Positions 6,632 through 16,481 of a stretch of 64,000 bases of DNA are shown here, piece after piece. How positions within the stretch are numbered: the stretch's first letter is position 1; each line of letters opens with the position of its first letter. Where the stretch lies: contig JAXDBU010000124.1 of the NCBI GenBank assembly GCA_034678485.1, positions 1 through 64,000 on the forward strand. The letters run 5' to 3'. Made by a program: the position numbers and the translations under genes. The DNA comes from PLanc-01 sp034678485. GTDB lineage: Bacteria > Planctomycetota > Phycisphaerae > Sedimentisphaerales > Anaerobacaceae. Below the pieces are notes generated by a model. That model had not been told where the DNA came from and did no database searches. It was given only the letters and a program-made list of their open reading frames with translations.

Positions 6632-9187
6632 TCACCAGGAACCCAGTTGCTGCACTTCCCCGAGCGTAATGGGGCGGTCGTAGATGCGGAAATCGTCAAT
6701 GTCGCCGTTGCAGTCCTCGTTGCCACTGTGGCCGCCGCCGAGGAAGACGGTGCTGCCGGGATCCACCCACTCCGACGTGTTGGTGGCGGCCGGTGCGCCG
6801 TTGATGTACAGCCGTTGATCGACGGCATTGGGATTGACCGTGTCGCGACGCCAAGTCATCACGATGTGATACCACGTATCGACTGTCATATAGTACCCGC
6901 GGACGAAGCCGGTCTGAATCCGGCCGGCGAATTCGCCGGTGCCGTAGATCCACATTTCCCAATCGTCGCCGTCGCCGCTGTTATCGAGAATGCTGTTGTA
7001 ATTGTACAGGGCGGCCGGCTTGAACCACAGCGAGACGGAGCCGTTGTCGGTGTAGACATAGTCGATCGCGACCACGTCGTTGTCCGTGTTGTCCTGGGTC
7101 CCGGCCAATCGCAAGGCCAGCCCGTCGATGCCCTCGACGTATTCATGCGTGCCGACGGCGCCGTCGATCAGTGTGGCGGTGTGCCCGCCGGCGACGTCCT
7201 CCACCGTGCCGTCGAGCGGCAGGTGAACGACCAGGCCCGTGTACCCAAAGGGGAGCACTTCCACCGCGACTTCATCGACGCCCTGGGACTGTCCATCGCT
7301 GGCCGTGAGCGAGAAGATGTACACGCCGGGGGCGGTGAAGATCACGATCGTCTCCATGGCCGTCGGGCTGTCGATGGTCACGGCGTTCGGGCCGGAGACC
7401 ATCTGCCAGAGCTGAGTCGTCAGGCCGACGGGGCTGCCGTCGGCGTCCTCGACGCTGCCGGTCAGGATGGCCACAGCGGCGCCCGCCTCGGTGAGCGATA
7501 CAGCCTGATCCACACCCGCGTTGGCGACAGGCGGCTGGTTCTCCGGATAGACCAGGCCGAGAACCTGCGGCAGAGAGAGCACCTTGTCGTAGATCCTCAC
7601 TTCGTCGAACGTGCTGTTGCAGGCGTTGTTCTCCACATGGCCGCCGCCCAGGAAGAACGTCGCGCCCGGATCGATCCAGGTCCCGGTGACTTGCTCTTTC
7701 AGGACGCCGTTGACGTACAGTTGCGTGGTGACCTTGGCGCCGTCACGGGCCCAGGTGGCCGCGAAATGCCACCACTTGTCCTGTCCGTTGCCGTCCGGGG
7801 CCAGGCTGTTCAGATTGGCGGTGACCGCGGTGTCGGCCTCGACGCGGAACCGGGCTCGCGAGTCGCCGTAGATCCACATTTCCCAGTCGTTGCCGTTTCC
7901 GGAGTTGTCGAAGACGGAGTGGTAGTTGTAGAAGTTGATCGGCTTGGCCCACAGGGCGACCGTGCCGCTGTCGGGCATGACCAGATCCAGGGCCACCCAG
8001 TCGCCGGCCGCGGCCGGACCATTGCTCAGGAGGTTGAGGCCCTGGCCAACCTTGCCCGTCGCATATTCGGAAACCCCGTCGTTGGTGTCGACGATCATGC
8101 CGTAATTGCAGTTGCCGGAGACGTCGTTGACGGTCGCACCATTCCATGCCTCCTCGAAATCCCAATACGCGAGCAGGCCGTCGTAGTTGTGGACCCAGAC
8201 GCTGACCATCACCCGATCGCTCGTCACGTATTCGCCGTCATCGGCCGACAGCTCGAATGTGTATTGGCCTGGAGCGGTGAAGGTCACCGTGGCGGTCGGA
8301 CTGTCCGCCGATTCGATGGCAACTTGATTCGGGCCGGAGATCATCTGCCACGCGACGGCCACGTCTTCATTGTCGTCGGTGACGATCCCTTCGAGGTTGA
8401 AGACGGCGATCGATGTCTCGTCGAGCTCGACGCTTCGATCTGCGCCGGCGTTGACCTCCGGGGCGGCCGTCTCCTTGAAGACGCTCTCTCCTGCACGGCC
8501 CAGGGTCAGGACGTTGTTGGCGCTGAGCGGGACACCCCAGATGGCCACGGTCGATACGTTGATGGGGGCGTCGTCGCCGTCCTGGTTGTTCCCGCCGCAG
8601 AACAGCAGGAGGGCCTCGGCCAAGCTGAATCGGTCGTCAACCGCTTGGGGAGTCCCCTTGAAGATCTCCACGCCATCGAAATAGACGTCGTATCGCACGC
8701 CGTTCTCGACGACGACGACCATGCGATACCAGGTGGCCGGCTGGGTCTTGAAGCCGTGCGCATCGGTGTAGCCGACGGCGGCGATCCCCACCGAACCGGA
8801 TGAGTTCATGGTCCAGTCCGAGTCGTCGGCGTTCGTCGGATCGGTCTGGAACAGATCGTTGTACCCGTTGGGCGGGTCGGTCAGACTGCTGGCCGGGTAG
8901 CTGAAGTCGATGAGCAGAGTCCACTGATTGACCTTGGCGCCGCCGCCGTTCGGAGCAATCCCGTGCGTGCACACGTAGTAGCTGCCTTCGCCGATCAGAA
9001 TGGCGCTGTCCGCGGCGTCCACGCCCGCGATCCCCTCGGCGGAGCCGACGAGTTCCAGCGGGGCGCCCGCGGTCGCGGCACTGTAGTCCGGTGCGTTGAA
9101 TTCCCATGCCCCGTTCGGTTCGGGGACCCTAGCCCACAAGGAAGACGCCAGGACAAGCATACAGAACAACAACATTAGCTTTTTCAT
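6632..9187 (-). CDS. Secreted protein with three LamG-like and two PKD-like modules
   Basis: An 851-residue exported protein, probably a surface or extracellular carbohydrate-binding protein. The start ATG (9185-9187) follows AAGGAG, and MKKLMLLFCMLVLASSLWA is a signal peptide. Modules in order: a LamG-like domain (about 25-235), a PKD/Ig-like domain (about 240-330, with VNAGADRSVELDE and FTAPGQYTFELSADDG), LamG (about 335-545, LLAYWDFEEAWNG), a second PKD-like domain (about 550-640, NQPPVANAGVDQAVSL) and a final LamG (about 645-850). The two inner LamG modules share SILDNSGDGDDWEMWIYG-type and FFLGGGH motifs and are internal duplicates. No enzyme motif is seen. It lies 45 bases behind the prepilin-type gene on the same strand and is probably cotranscribed with it; the hairpin at 6510-6551 ends the unit. 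Confidence 0.8.
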   Translation of the reverse strand: MKKLMLLFCMLVLASSLWARVPEPNGAWEFNAPDYSAATAGAPLELVGSAEGIAGVDAADSAILIGEGSYYVCTHGIAPNGGGAKVNQWTLLIDFSYPASSLTDPPNGYNDLFQTDPTNADDSDWTMNSSGSVGIAAVGYTDAHGFKTQPATWYRMVVVVENGVRYDVYFDGVEIFKGTPQAVDDRFSLAEALLLFCGGNNQDGDDAPINVSTVAIWGVPLSANNVLTLGRAGESVFKETAAPEVNAGADRSVELDETSIAVFNLEGIVTDDNEDVAVAWQMISGPNQVAIESADSPTATVTFTAPGQYTFELSADDGEYVTSDRVMVSVWVHNYDGLLAYWDFEEAWNGATVNDVSGNCNYGMIVDTNDGVSEYATGKVGQGLNLLSNGPAAAGDWVALDLVMPDSGTVALWAKPINFYNYHSVFDNSGNGNDWEMWIYGDSRARFRVEADTAVTANLNSLAPDGNGQDKWWHFAATWARDGAKVTTQLYVNGVLKEQVTGTWIDPGATFFLGGGHVENNACNSTFDEVRIYDKVLSLPQVLGLVYPENQPPVANAGVDQAVSLTEAGAAVAILTGSVEDADGSPVGLTTQLWQMVSGPNAVTIDSPTAMETIVIFTAPGVYIFSLTASDGQSQGVDEVAVEVLPFGYTGLVVHLPLDGTVEDVAGGHTATLIDGAVGTHEYVEGIDGLALRLAGTQDNTDNDVVAIDYVYTDNGSVSLWFKPAALYNYNSILDNSGDGDDWEMWIYGTGEFAGRIQTGFVRGYYMTVDTWYHIVMTWRRDTVNPNAVDQRLYINGAPAATNTSEWVDPGSTVFLGGGHSGNEDCNGDIDDFRIYDRPITLGEVQQLGSW

Positions 9188-9232
9188 CTCTTTCTCCTTC
9201 CTCGTTCATAACGCAATGACAGGCCTTCAGAT

Positions 9233-9991
9233 CTACCCATCGGTCACGGGCGCCTTCTTCCAGCCATCCGGGGCGCTATACCGCCAGGAATCCTTCCGGC
9301 GTACGGTCTGAACCTGGCCGTCCAGAAAGACCGCATTGACCACGCCGTCCTCCAGGTCCGACTGCCGGGCCAGGTGAAATGTACCGAAGCTGTCCCACAC
9401 CTCGTAGACACACATCGCGGTGTCGTTGAAGGCGTAGATGTTGTAGGGCTTGGTGATCCAGAGGTTCTCCTCGCCGAAGAAGAACACCTCCGAATGGCGC
9501 TTCATGGAGGTCAGCTTCTTGTCGCTCAGATAGGAATTCATCGAGTAATTGTAGTTCGTCTTGATGGGCACGTTCGTGACGTGTTCGGGGTGAGACAGGC
9601 CGAATTCCTTCGCGATCGGGGCAAAGCCCGGACAGATGTGGATTCCTTTGCCCTTGAGATAGGGCCACATGGGTCCCGCGTATTCGGGGTGGTGTACGAG
9701 GTCCCAGTCGGGATTGTGCCAGCGGCAGTATCGATGGGGCTCGTTGGGATACGTCCGGCTGTTGTAGAAGCTCGTCCAGGCATTCGGCATCCGGTCGTCG
9801 TTGTCGTCCGCGTACATGAAGGCCATCAGGCCGTAGGACTTCAGGTTGGCTTTGCAGCCGACGAATTTCGCCTGCTTTCTGGTGCGACTCAACGCCGGCA
9901 TCAGGATGGACATCAAGATCGCGATCACGGCAATCACAACCAGCAGTTCGATCAGGGTGAAACCCTTGTCTCTTTGACGGTCAGTCGCCAT
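9233..9991 (-). CDS. Prepilin-type N-terminal cleavage/methylation domain protein
   Basis: A 252-residue protein of the planctomycete pseudopilin-like class. The ATG at 9989-9991 is chosen because GGGAGGAA precedes it and the type IV prepilin leader follows closely: MATDRQRDKGFTLIELLVVI, with cleavage expected after the G before FTLIE and a hydrophobic helix after it. The globular part has CxxNLKSYG, MADDNDDRMPNAW-like text, HICPGF, and near the C-terminus AVFLDGQVQTVRR, resembling the (V/F)xxDGHV motif of DUF1559-like proteins. Such proteins are cleaved by a prepilin peptidase and may form or decorate pseudopili; no secretion genes are in the window. A promoter candidate lies at 10121-10149. 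Confidence 0.85.
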   Translation of the reverse strand: MATDRQRDKGFTLIELLVVIAVIAILMSILMPALSRTRKQAKFVGCKANLKSYGLMAFMYADDNDDRMPNAWTSFYNSRTYPNEPHRYCRWHNPDWDLVHHPEYAGPMWPYLKGKGIHICPGFAPIAKEFGLSHPEHVTNVPIKTNYNYSMNSYLSDKKLTSMKRHSEVFFFGEENLWITKPYNIYAFNDTAMCVYEVWDSFGTFHLARQSDLEDGVVNAVFLDGQVQTVRRKDSWRYSAPDGWKKAPVTDG

Positions 9992-10120
9992 ACTCTGCGA
10001 TTCCTCCCGTGAAGCCAGCCGGTCAAGCACATCTCCTCTCCGGCCCATATCCTCGAATGGCCATGGGCATCGCCTCGAGCCCCCCCGCAGGGCGATGGCA
10101 GGCTAAACGATCCTTTTACC

Positions 10121-10149
10121 ATTATGATCCGATCTCGGCGGACTGTAAA
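10121..10149 (-). promoter_or_regulatory. Predicted promoter for the prepilin/LamG pair
   Basis: On the minus strand TTTACA (complement of 10144-10149) and CATAAT (10121-10126) are 17 bases apart, about 130 bases upstream of the prepilin start. Both hexamers are close to the sigma70 consensus. Confidence 0.45.
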
Positions 10150-10211
10150 GAGAAAAAGCAGGCCTCGCCGATGAAGCCGATGAAGGTGTGTGAGGACAGA
10201 TTCTGGCGAGG

Positions 10212-10465
10212 TCATGCGGCAGCCCGCGTGGACTTCCAGTACGTGGCCCACAGGCCGCTGTGATAGAGACTGGACAGGGCCATCATGGCTTCGGCATTGA
10301 ACGAATCCCACCTCATGCCGGGACCCTTGAGGCGGTCCGTCAGGCGGCCACACAGCGATTCGGTCGGGCCCGAACCACAGTCATAGCCCAACCGCCGGAA
10401 CGTCGGGTAGTCCGTCATCGACACCCGGGTGCCGACGTACTCCCGCAGAGACTCCACGGCCTCCC
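10212..10465 (-). pseudogene. Transposase C-terminal remnant (ISKra4-like)
   Basis: The minus-strand frame ending at 10212 carries DYPTFRRLGYDCGSGPTES, RLTDRLKGPGMRWDSFNAEA and LSSLYHSGLWATYW. The order GSG.xES, then KGxGMRW, then a helical L..LYxSG..xxxW tail is typical of the C-terminus of ISKra4-like and related DDE transposases. Upstream of about 10465 the frame stays open but loses all similarity, so only the last ~80 residues survive. No inverted ends were found. Confidence 0.5.
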
Positions 10466-10756
10466 GCCTTTGGGTTCGCGGCGCATGAACCGCAAAGACG
10501 GTGGACGGAGTCCACCCTACCGCTGTCGCCCACTTCTGCGTTCCTTCCTTGCCTCTGTGGCCCCCGTGGCGAGAGAATGTCGGAAAGCCGGGGTTCGCAC
10601 TTGCACATCTCACTTTCTGCGAATCGGAGCGGACCGGAGAAGAGTCGTCAGTTCCCGGTTGACGGGTGGTTGGTCCGAGAATACAGTGGGCATCAGGGGT
10701 GGCTTCCGGCCGGAGGGGGCCGGTTGTGCCGACAGCGCAAGGTGTGCAAAAAAAGA
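10466..10756. other. Intergenic region upstream of the HTH membrane protein
   Basis: The stretch between the transposase remnant and the promoter at 10757 contains open frames on both strands, but none has a ribosome binding site or a recognisable motif. Nothing functional is seen here. Confidence 0.4.
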
Positions 10757-10785
10757 TTGCATAAACTACGCTGGTGCGGTAAAAT
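10757..10785 (+). promoter_or_regulatory. Predicted promoter for the HTH membrane protein
   Basis: TTGCAT (10757-10762) and TAAAAT (10780-10785) have a 17-base spacer and follow a poly-A stretch (AAAAAAAG). The start codon of the next gene lies 115 bases downstream. Confidence 0.5.
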
Positions 10786-10900
10786 ACGAGTCTTGGAGAA
10801 CTACGATTCGGGGGACCCAAAACGCCCCGCAAATGCGTTGGGACGGGTCCCAGACGCGATGAGTTCGCGCCGGGGGACTTCGTCGGTGGAGAAGGCTTTT

Positions 10901-12265
10901 ATGGCTGGCATGTTCTACTCGCTAAAAGAAACCGCACAGAAGCTCGGCAAATCCGAAGACCAAGTGAAAGAACTGGTCAAAGACGGCAGGCTCCGGGAGT
11001 TCCGCGACGGTGCCAATCTGCTGTTCAAGATCGACGAGGTCAATGGGCTGGTGGACGAGGGGATCGATATGGGCCTGGAGGCCGTGGACGTCAACGAGGC
11101 CCCGGCCGACATGCTACCGGTTGAGGAGGAGCCGACGGAAGCGACCGAGGAAGAGGCCCTTCCCCTGGCGGATGAGGACCTCTTCCCGTTGGACGAGGAA
11201 GAGACGCCGGCGCTCGAGCCGACGGCGGAGGTGGACGGCACATCCGAGCTGGGTTTGGCGCCCGAGGAGACCGGGACAGACGTGACGGACGCCGGAGAAG
11301 AGGAATTGCTGCTGTTGAACGAGGAACCAGCCCCCACGGACGACACGCAGGAGGGCAGCGCCGAGGTCATGGCCGAAGACACACCACAAGGGATCGGCGA
11401 CGACAGCGAAGAGATCTCGTTGGCCGCAGAGTCCGGTATCCTTGCCACAGGCAGCGATATAACCGATGCAGATACGGCGTTGACAAGCGGGGAGGGAGTG
11501 AACGTCCTCGGCGAATCGAGCACCGACTTCAACGCAACTGAGGACTCGATGGCGGAAACCGCGGTGGGGCCTGCCGGCTCCAGCGCCGAGGCATCTCTTG
11601 AAGAGATCGAGGACGACGTGAGTCTCGACAGCTTCGGGAGCGGCTCAGGCCTTCTGGACCTGTCTTTGCAGGCGGACGACACGTCTCTCGGCGGGATACT
11701 CGATGAGATCTACACCTCCGAGGGGGGCGAGAGCGCCGAAGGGTCAGGCGAGGGTGCATCCGATGTGGAGGCAGCCGAAATCGGCGGTGAAGAGGGCGCT
11801 TCATTCGACGACATCACGGCCGAGGCGGAGCATCCCATGGCCGGCGAAGAGGAGGTTCCTGTACCGGAGCCGGTGGTGGTCATGCCGACCGCGATGGGCG
11901 CCGTCTACGCCGAGGCCGCCCCGGACACCCAGAGCAACATCCTGGGTATGCTTCTGTTTCTACCCATGCTGGCCCTGTTGTACACGGCCATCGTCGCCGT
12001 CGCGGGTCTGCGTCACGTAACTCCATCGATCCTCTCTTCCATTCAGGGCATGATCTGGTACATCCTCCTGGGTGCGATCGTCGTCTCGCTGATCGTGGTC
12101 GCGGCCTCCTTCCTGGCGGGTCGCGAGCAGAGCCCGGCTTCGGCCCGAACCAAGAAGATCAAGGCCGAAAAGAGCAAGAAGGACAAGAAATCCAAGGGTG
12201 AGAAGCCTGCCAAGGCGGAGAAGCCCGCCAAGGAGAAAAGGAGCTTCTTCGGAAAGAAGAAGTAG
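10901..12265 (+). CDS. Membrane-anchored protein with N-terminal excisionase-like HTH domain
   Basis: A 454-residue protein of unusual build. ATG 10901 is preceded by GGAGAAGG five bases away (ATG 10910 is an alternative). Residues 4-50 (FYSLKETAQKLGKSEDQVKE and RLREFRDGANLLFKIDEV) look like a MerR/excisionase-type helix-turn-helix of the HTH_17 kind. Residues about 55-325 are a very acidic, Glu/Asp/Ala-rich low-complexity region, probably disordered. Two hydrophobic helices follow (about 345-370, MLLFLPMLALLYTAIVAVAG, and 380-408, WYILLGAIVVSLIVVAASFL), then a Lys-rich tail (KAEKSKKDKK ... FFGKKK). It may bind DNA at the membrane or sense envelope state; this is inference, and no partner gene is adjacent. 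Confidence 0.7.
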   Translation: MAGMFYSLKETAQKLGKSEDQVKELVKDGRLREFRDGANLLFKIDEVNGLVDEGIDMGLEAVDVNEAPADMLPVEEEPTEATEEEALPLADEDLFPLDEEETPALEPTAEVDGTSELGLAPEETGTDVTDAGEEELLLLNEEPAPTDDTQEGSAEVMAEDTPQGIGDDSEEISLAAESGILATGSDITDADTALTSGEGVNVLGESSTDFNATEDSMAETAVGPAGSSAEASLEEIEDDVSLDSFGSGSGLLDLSLQADDTSLGGILDEIYTSEGGESAEGSGEGASDVEAAEIGGEEGASFDDITAEAEHPMAGEEEVPVPEPVVVMPTAMGAVYAEAAPDTQSNILGMLLFLPMLALLYTAIVAVAGLRHVTPSILSSIQGMIWYILLGAIVVSLIVVAASFLAGREQSPASARTKKIKAEKSKKDKKSKGEKPAKAEKPAKEKRSFFGKKK

Positions 12266-12665
12266 AAGCGTCCTCTCTCCGTCCGCCTCCGGCCGCATGG
12301 GCCAAGTGCCTGGCGTTCACACGATTGCACGTCGCCATCGCCTCAACACGGCCTTTGAGTGGCGATGCGGACGAGCGCTTTGCTGTCCCAACCGTCCGGT
12401 TCATCACGAAGGCAATCCCAATCGAGATATGAACGACAAGGTGCGAGATGCTGCGCTGAGACTGTGGACGCACACCGATGAATGTGGACGGGCATCGCTT
12501 CGCACCAGGTCCAGCTCGTACTTGCCATCACTCTGTTGGAACATTATGATGGACCCCAGAACCAGCCCGCAACACCACGTCCGGTAGCGGCTGAAGAGTG
12601 ATCCACAAGGGACGAGTATCCGCATGGGGTAACAGGCTGGTACGGGGGATTGTCCCTGGTAACGG
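12266..12665. other. Intergenic region before the restriction-modification gene; no gene seen
   Basis: Four hundred bases without a convincing gene. Short frames exist on both strands but lack ribosome binding sites and motifs. No clear terminator for the gene ending at 12265 was recognised. Confidence 0.4.
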
Positions 12666-15600
12666 ATGGAAGAAGACGCCGATGTGTCATGGAAAGGCAC
12701 AATAGTGACTCATCAGAAGGCCGCGATTCACGAAGTTGATTTCTGCGGGCAGATGGCTTCTGCCGTGAAAGTCCTGGTGAATCAGAGTCCCGGCGCCTAT
12801 CCGTTTTGTGACGCAAGGCTCGAAGGTTTCGGCACGGGGCAAGGACGCCGCAAACGCAAAGACCTCCGGTTCTTTGACTCCGACGGCAAACTGGTCTTGT
12901 GTGGGGAGGTGAAGCTGCCGGGTACACTGGAGGGACGTTCGCCATTCGCCGACCAAGTGATGCAGGATGCTTTCGCCAAAGCCGAGAATGCAGGTGTCCA
13001 GTTTTTCTTCACCTGGAATGTCAACGAGTTCGTTCTGTTTGACCGCGCCCTTTGGGATCGTCCATTGATCGACCGTCGTGTTCGCGTATGGCGACTGACG
13101 AGAAACCTCGCCGGCCCGGAAGAAGTCGCTCGCGAAGAGAACCTTGCCTTCATCAAGACGCATTTTCTGCCCGATCTGCTGCACGACCTCGCCGACATTC
13201 TCTCCGGCCGACGGCGAGAGTGGTTGGCCCCCGACGAAGTGTTCATCCGCTCCTTGGAGAGTCATCTCAACTGGCCTGTACAGCTCACGAGCGCGTACAT
13301 CCTGGAACACACGACCAAGAGCAAGCCGTTTGACCTGCGTGTCCAGCAATGGATGACAGGTCAGGACTGGACCTTCGTTCGGACCCCGCATGAGGAGTGG
13401 GTCAAAGCCGTTGACAACATGGCCAAGACCCTTGCCTACGTCTGGGCGAACCGACTGATCTTCTACAAGGCTTTGCGTGCTCGCTTCGCTGATTTGCCGC
13501 GTCTCGAGCTGCGGCGTACAGTCAAGGAACCCCCTGATGCTCTGGCTGCCTTCAACCACCTCTTTCGCCGGGCTGTCGACCGCAGTGGTGATTATGAACC
13601 GCTGCTGATGCCCCAGGCGAAGGATTGGGCAACCGGATTGGTCTTCCAACCAACCAACGCGCTGGATGCGTGGCAGGGAATGCTGCACGGCATCGAGTCG
13701 GTGGACTTCCGCGAAGTCCCGTCCGATGTCGTTGGGCGCATCTTCCAGAAGCTGATTGGTCCGGATGAGCGTCACCGCTTCGGCCAGCATTTTACGGGCG
13801 ACGACGTTGTAGACCTCATCAACGCTTTCTGTGTGCGGAGCGGCTCTGATGCAGTCCTTGACCCGGCCTGCGGATCGGGGAGTTTTCTCGTCCGCGCCTA
13901 CTACCGCAAGCGTCATTTGGACCCGCAACGCCCTCATCTGGAGCTGATCGGCGAGTTGTTTGGCTGCGATATCGCTCTCTATCCGGCGCATTTGGCGACG
14001 CTGAACCTCGCAGCGAGGGAAATCAATGATGAGGCCAACTACCCACGCATCACCCGCTGCAATTTCTTTGACGTAGATCGCGACAAACCGTTCTGCGAAA
14101 TCCCGGTGCCGGATGGCCCGGCGGATCGCACATCGATAACGTTGCCTGAGTTGGATGCCGTTGTCGGCAATCCGCCCTACGTCCGACAGGAGAAGGTCGA
14201 GAAGCCCGACAAGACTCGCTATGCAGGCATCGGAACGGAAGCCTGGCCCAACTTGCAGTTGAGCGGACGAAGCGATCTGCACTGCTATTTCTGGCCTGCC
14301 GCGACGCGACTTCTCAAGTCCAACGGCTACTTCGGTTTCCTTACGAGTTCCTCCTGGCTCGATGTCGAGTATGGTTTCGCATTGCAGGGCTGGGTTCTGC
14401 GCCACTTCAAGATTCTGGCGATTATGGAGAGTGCGGCCGAGCCGTGGTTCGAAGATGCCCGCGTCAAGACCTGTGTGACCGTCCTCCAACGCTGCGATGA
14501 TGAGACATCTCGCATGGAGAACCGTGTTCGATTCGTGCGGTTCTCTCGCAGGCTGGGCGACATCATCGGCATCGCACCGGGCCAGAACGAAGATGCTCGT
14601 CAGGCGTCTGTCGAGGGATTGCGATATCGCATTTTGGGTGCGGAGTCCAATCTGCAGGATGAGAATCTGCGCATCATCATCAAAGCTCAGAAGGATTTGT
14701 GGAACGATGGCGTCCGCGCGGGGATGATCCTGGGAAACGTCGAGTTGGAGCCGTTGGCAGACGAGTATGAGAATGGAAGCGAACCGGAGGCTGACGACGA
14801 TGCACCAAGGATCGCCGGCGGTTCGAACGACTCCAAAGAAAACGGCGATTATCATGCTGGCAAATGGGGCCGATATGTCCGAGCCCCCGACGTCTACTTC
14901 GAGATCATGCGGCGCTTTGGTGGCCAGTTCGTTGCGTTAGGCGAGGTAGCGAGCATCCGCAGGGGAATAACAAGCGGATGTGACGCGTTCTTCATGCCCA
15001 AAGACATCACCCGAGCTGTGCTGGCCGCGCATGAAGGGGAACGGGAGTTCCGCCAACATGCGGGCGGAGCGCCTCGCAAGGAAGTCGAAACGGGCAGACT
15101 CAAGATCGTCGAAGCCGGCGATGGAAGCGTTCACCCTATCGAAGCCAGGTATCTGGCGCCCGAGCTCCACAGCCTGATGAAGGTGGATCGACCGACTGTT
15201 CGCGCGGCCGACTTGGATCGCGTCGTCCTGTTGGTCAGCGAACCGATGGAGAAACTCAAGACCAAGTCGCCCTGGGTGTGGCGTTATCTGCGTTACGGAA
15301 TGACGGCCACTTTCGCATCCACAAAATCGAAGCCTGTGCCTGTGCCCAAGCGTTCGACATGCGCTTCTCGCGATCCGTGGTATAACCTGACCGGACTCGT
15401 GAACCCGGGGATTGCATTTTGGCCAATGGCACAGCAGTATCGCCATATCATCGCACGCAATCCCGGGCATCTGATCTGCAATCACAATCTGTTCGATCTG
15501 GCGCCTCGACGGCTGTCCGAGCAGGAGTCTGTGTCGCTTGTGCCCATCCTGAATTCGACACTGGTCGGCCTCTTCAAGACGTTTTACGGGCGTTTCGCAG

Positions 15601-16481
15601 GAACGGAAGGCAATCTCAAGACCGAAGTCGTGGATGTGAACCTCCTGGAAGTGCCTGATCCGCGTGGCGTGGCGCCTCATGTCGCCAGACGTCTTGGCGA
15701 GGCCCTGGATCGCATGAGCCGACGCGAGGTCGGACGTCTTGTCGAAGAGCAATTAATGGACTGTCATACGCCGGACCGCGCACGGAGAATTGCCGATGGG
15801 CCGCTTGAATTGGCAAACGAACTGCACCAGCGAGACCGCCAGGACCTCGATGATGCGGTCTTCGAATTGCTGGGTGTAACGGATCCGCGGGAACGAGCCG
15901 ACCTTGTTGGCCGCCTGTACGAGGCGACTGCAAGGCACTTCCGCGAGATTCGAGTTGTCGAAATCGAGAAGATGCAGCAGCGGGCGAAATCGAGCAGCCG
16001 GCGTTTCAGCGTTCACGACCTCGCGGCGGACATCTGGGACGCTGCGCAACTCGATGATGCGACGCCGTTGGCTGAGTGGGCGGGTCAATGGCCTGATTCC
16101 AATACCATGGTGGACATTCCTGACGATCGTCCGGCCGTATTATCCCCCTCGCCCATGTTCGATCCGAACACGGTCTATTTCGGCAAGTCGGACAAGACGC
16201 ACATGGATTGTCCCTCTCGCGGGCAAGCTGAGTTGGTAGTACGCCTTGCCACGCTCGGCGTCACGGGCAGAGTGAAGATCCCTGCGGACCTGGACCCCTG
16301 CTTCAAGTTGCTGGATCGTGTCAATGTCCGCCTTGAGAAAGCACTTGGCCGCTTCAGGGAATTGGCTGAAAGTCGTACGGGTGACGAGCGAGTTCGACAG
16401 CAGCTTGCCGATGTCCTGGAACGGTGGTTCGTGCTTGGGCGTGAGGTGGGCACAGGGGGTTCGCACTCGCCAGAGAGCTGA
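12666..16481 (+). CDS. Type IIG-like restriction-modification enzyme (N6-adenine methylase with N-terminal nuclease-like region)
   Basis: A 1271-residue protein predicted to methylate adenine in a specific DNA sequence and to cut unmethylated DNA. Counting from ATG 12666, residues about 60-85 contain KDLRFF...GEVKLPG, which fits a PD-(D/E)xK nuclease signature. Methylase motif I is DPACGSGSF (from 399) and motif IV is NPPYVRQE (from 502), as in gamma-class N6 methylases. The C-terminal half (RGITSGCDAFF, WPMAQQYRHI, NSTLVGLFKTFYGRFAGTEG) looks like the TaqI/Eco57I-type target-recognition region. Another possible start is GTG 12705, which has GGAAAGG seven bases upstream. No separate S, R or other defence gene adjoins it, so a single-chain system is likely. 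PglX-like methylases of BREX or DISARM are alternatives, but their partner genes are missing here. Confidence 0.8.
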   Translation: MEEDADVSWKGTIVTHQKAAIHEVDFCGQMASAVKVLVNQSPGAYPFCDARLEGFGTGQGRRKRKDLRFFDSDGKLVLCGEVKLPGTLEGRSPFADQVMQDAFAKAENAGVQFFFTWNVNEFVLFDRALWDRPLIDRRVRVWRLTRNLAGPEEVAREENLAFIKTHFLPDLLHDLADILSGRRREWLAPDEVFIRSLESHLNWPVQLTSAYILEHTTKSKPFDLRVQQWMTGQDWTFVRTPHEEWVKAVDNMAKTLAYVWANRLIFYKALRARFADLPRLELRRTVKEPPDALAAFNHLFRRAVDRSGDYEPLLMPQAKDWATGLVFQPTNALDAWQGMLHGIESVDFREVPSDVVGRIFQKLIGPDERHRFGQHFTGDDVVDLINAFCVRSGSDAVLDPACGSGSFLVRAYYRKRHLDPQRPHLELIGELFGCDIALYPAHLATLNLAAREINDEANYPRITRCNFFDVDRDKPFCEIPVPDGPADRTSITLPELDAVVGNPPYVRQEKVEKPDKTRYAGIGTEAWPNLQLSGRSDLHCYFWPAATRLLKSNGYFGFLTSSSWLDVEYGFALQGWVLRHFKILAIMESAAEPWFEDARVKTCVTVLQRCDDETSRMENRVRFVRFSRRLGDIIGIAPGQNEDARQASVEGLRYRILGAESNLQDENLRIIIKAQKDLWNDGVRAGMILGNVELEPLADEYENGSEPEADDDAPRIAGGSNDSKENGDYHAGKWGRYVRAPDVYFEIMRRFGGQFVALGEVASIRRGITSGCDAFFMPKDITRAVLAAHEGEREFRQHAGGAPRKEVETGRLKIVEAGDGSVHPIEARYLAPELHSLMKVDRPTVRAADLDRVVLLVSEPMEKLKTKSPWVWRYLRYGMTATFASTKSKPVPVPKRSTCASRDPWYNLTGLVNPGIAFWPMAQQYRHIIARNPGHLICNHNLFDLAPRRLSEQESVSLVPILNSTLVGLFKTFYGRFAGTEGNLKTEVVDVNLLEVPDPRGVAPHVARRLGEALDRMSRREVGRLVEEQLMDCHTPDRARRIADGPLELANELHQRDRQDLDDAVFELLGVTDPRERADLVGRLYEATARHFREIRVVEIEKMQQRAKSSSRRFSVHDLAADIWDAAQLDDATPLAEWAGQWPDSNTMVDIPDDRPAVLSPSPMFDPNTVYFGKSDKTHMDCPSRGQAELVVRLATLGVTGRVKIPADLDPCFKLLDRVNVRLEKALGRFRELAESRTGDERVRQQLADVLERWFVLGREVGTGGSHSPES

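Noticed and set aside
6566..8803. A 745-residue plus-strand frame across the LamG/PKD gene
   Set aside because: Antisense shadow of a gene with a signal peptide, clear domains and a ribosome site.
12687..14855. A 722-residue minus-strand frame within the restriction-modification gene
   Set aside because: The opposite strand contains DPACGSGSF and NPPY in order; the antisense product has no motif.
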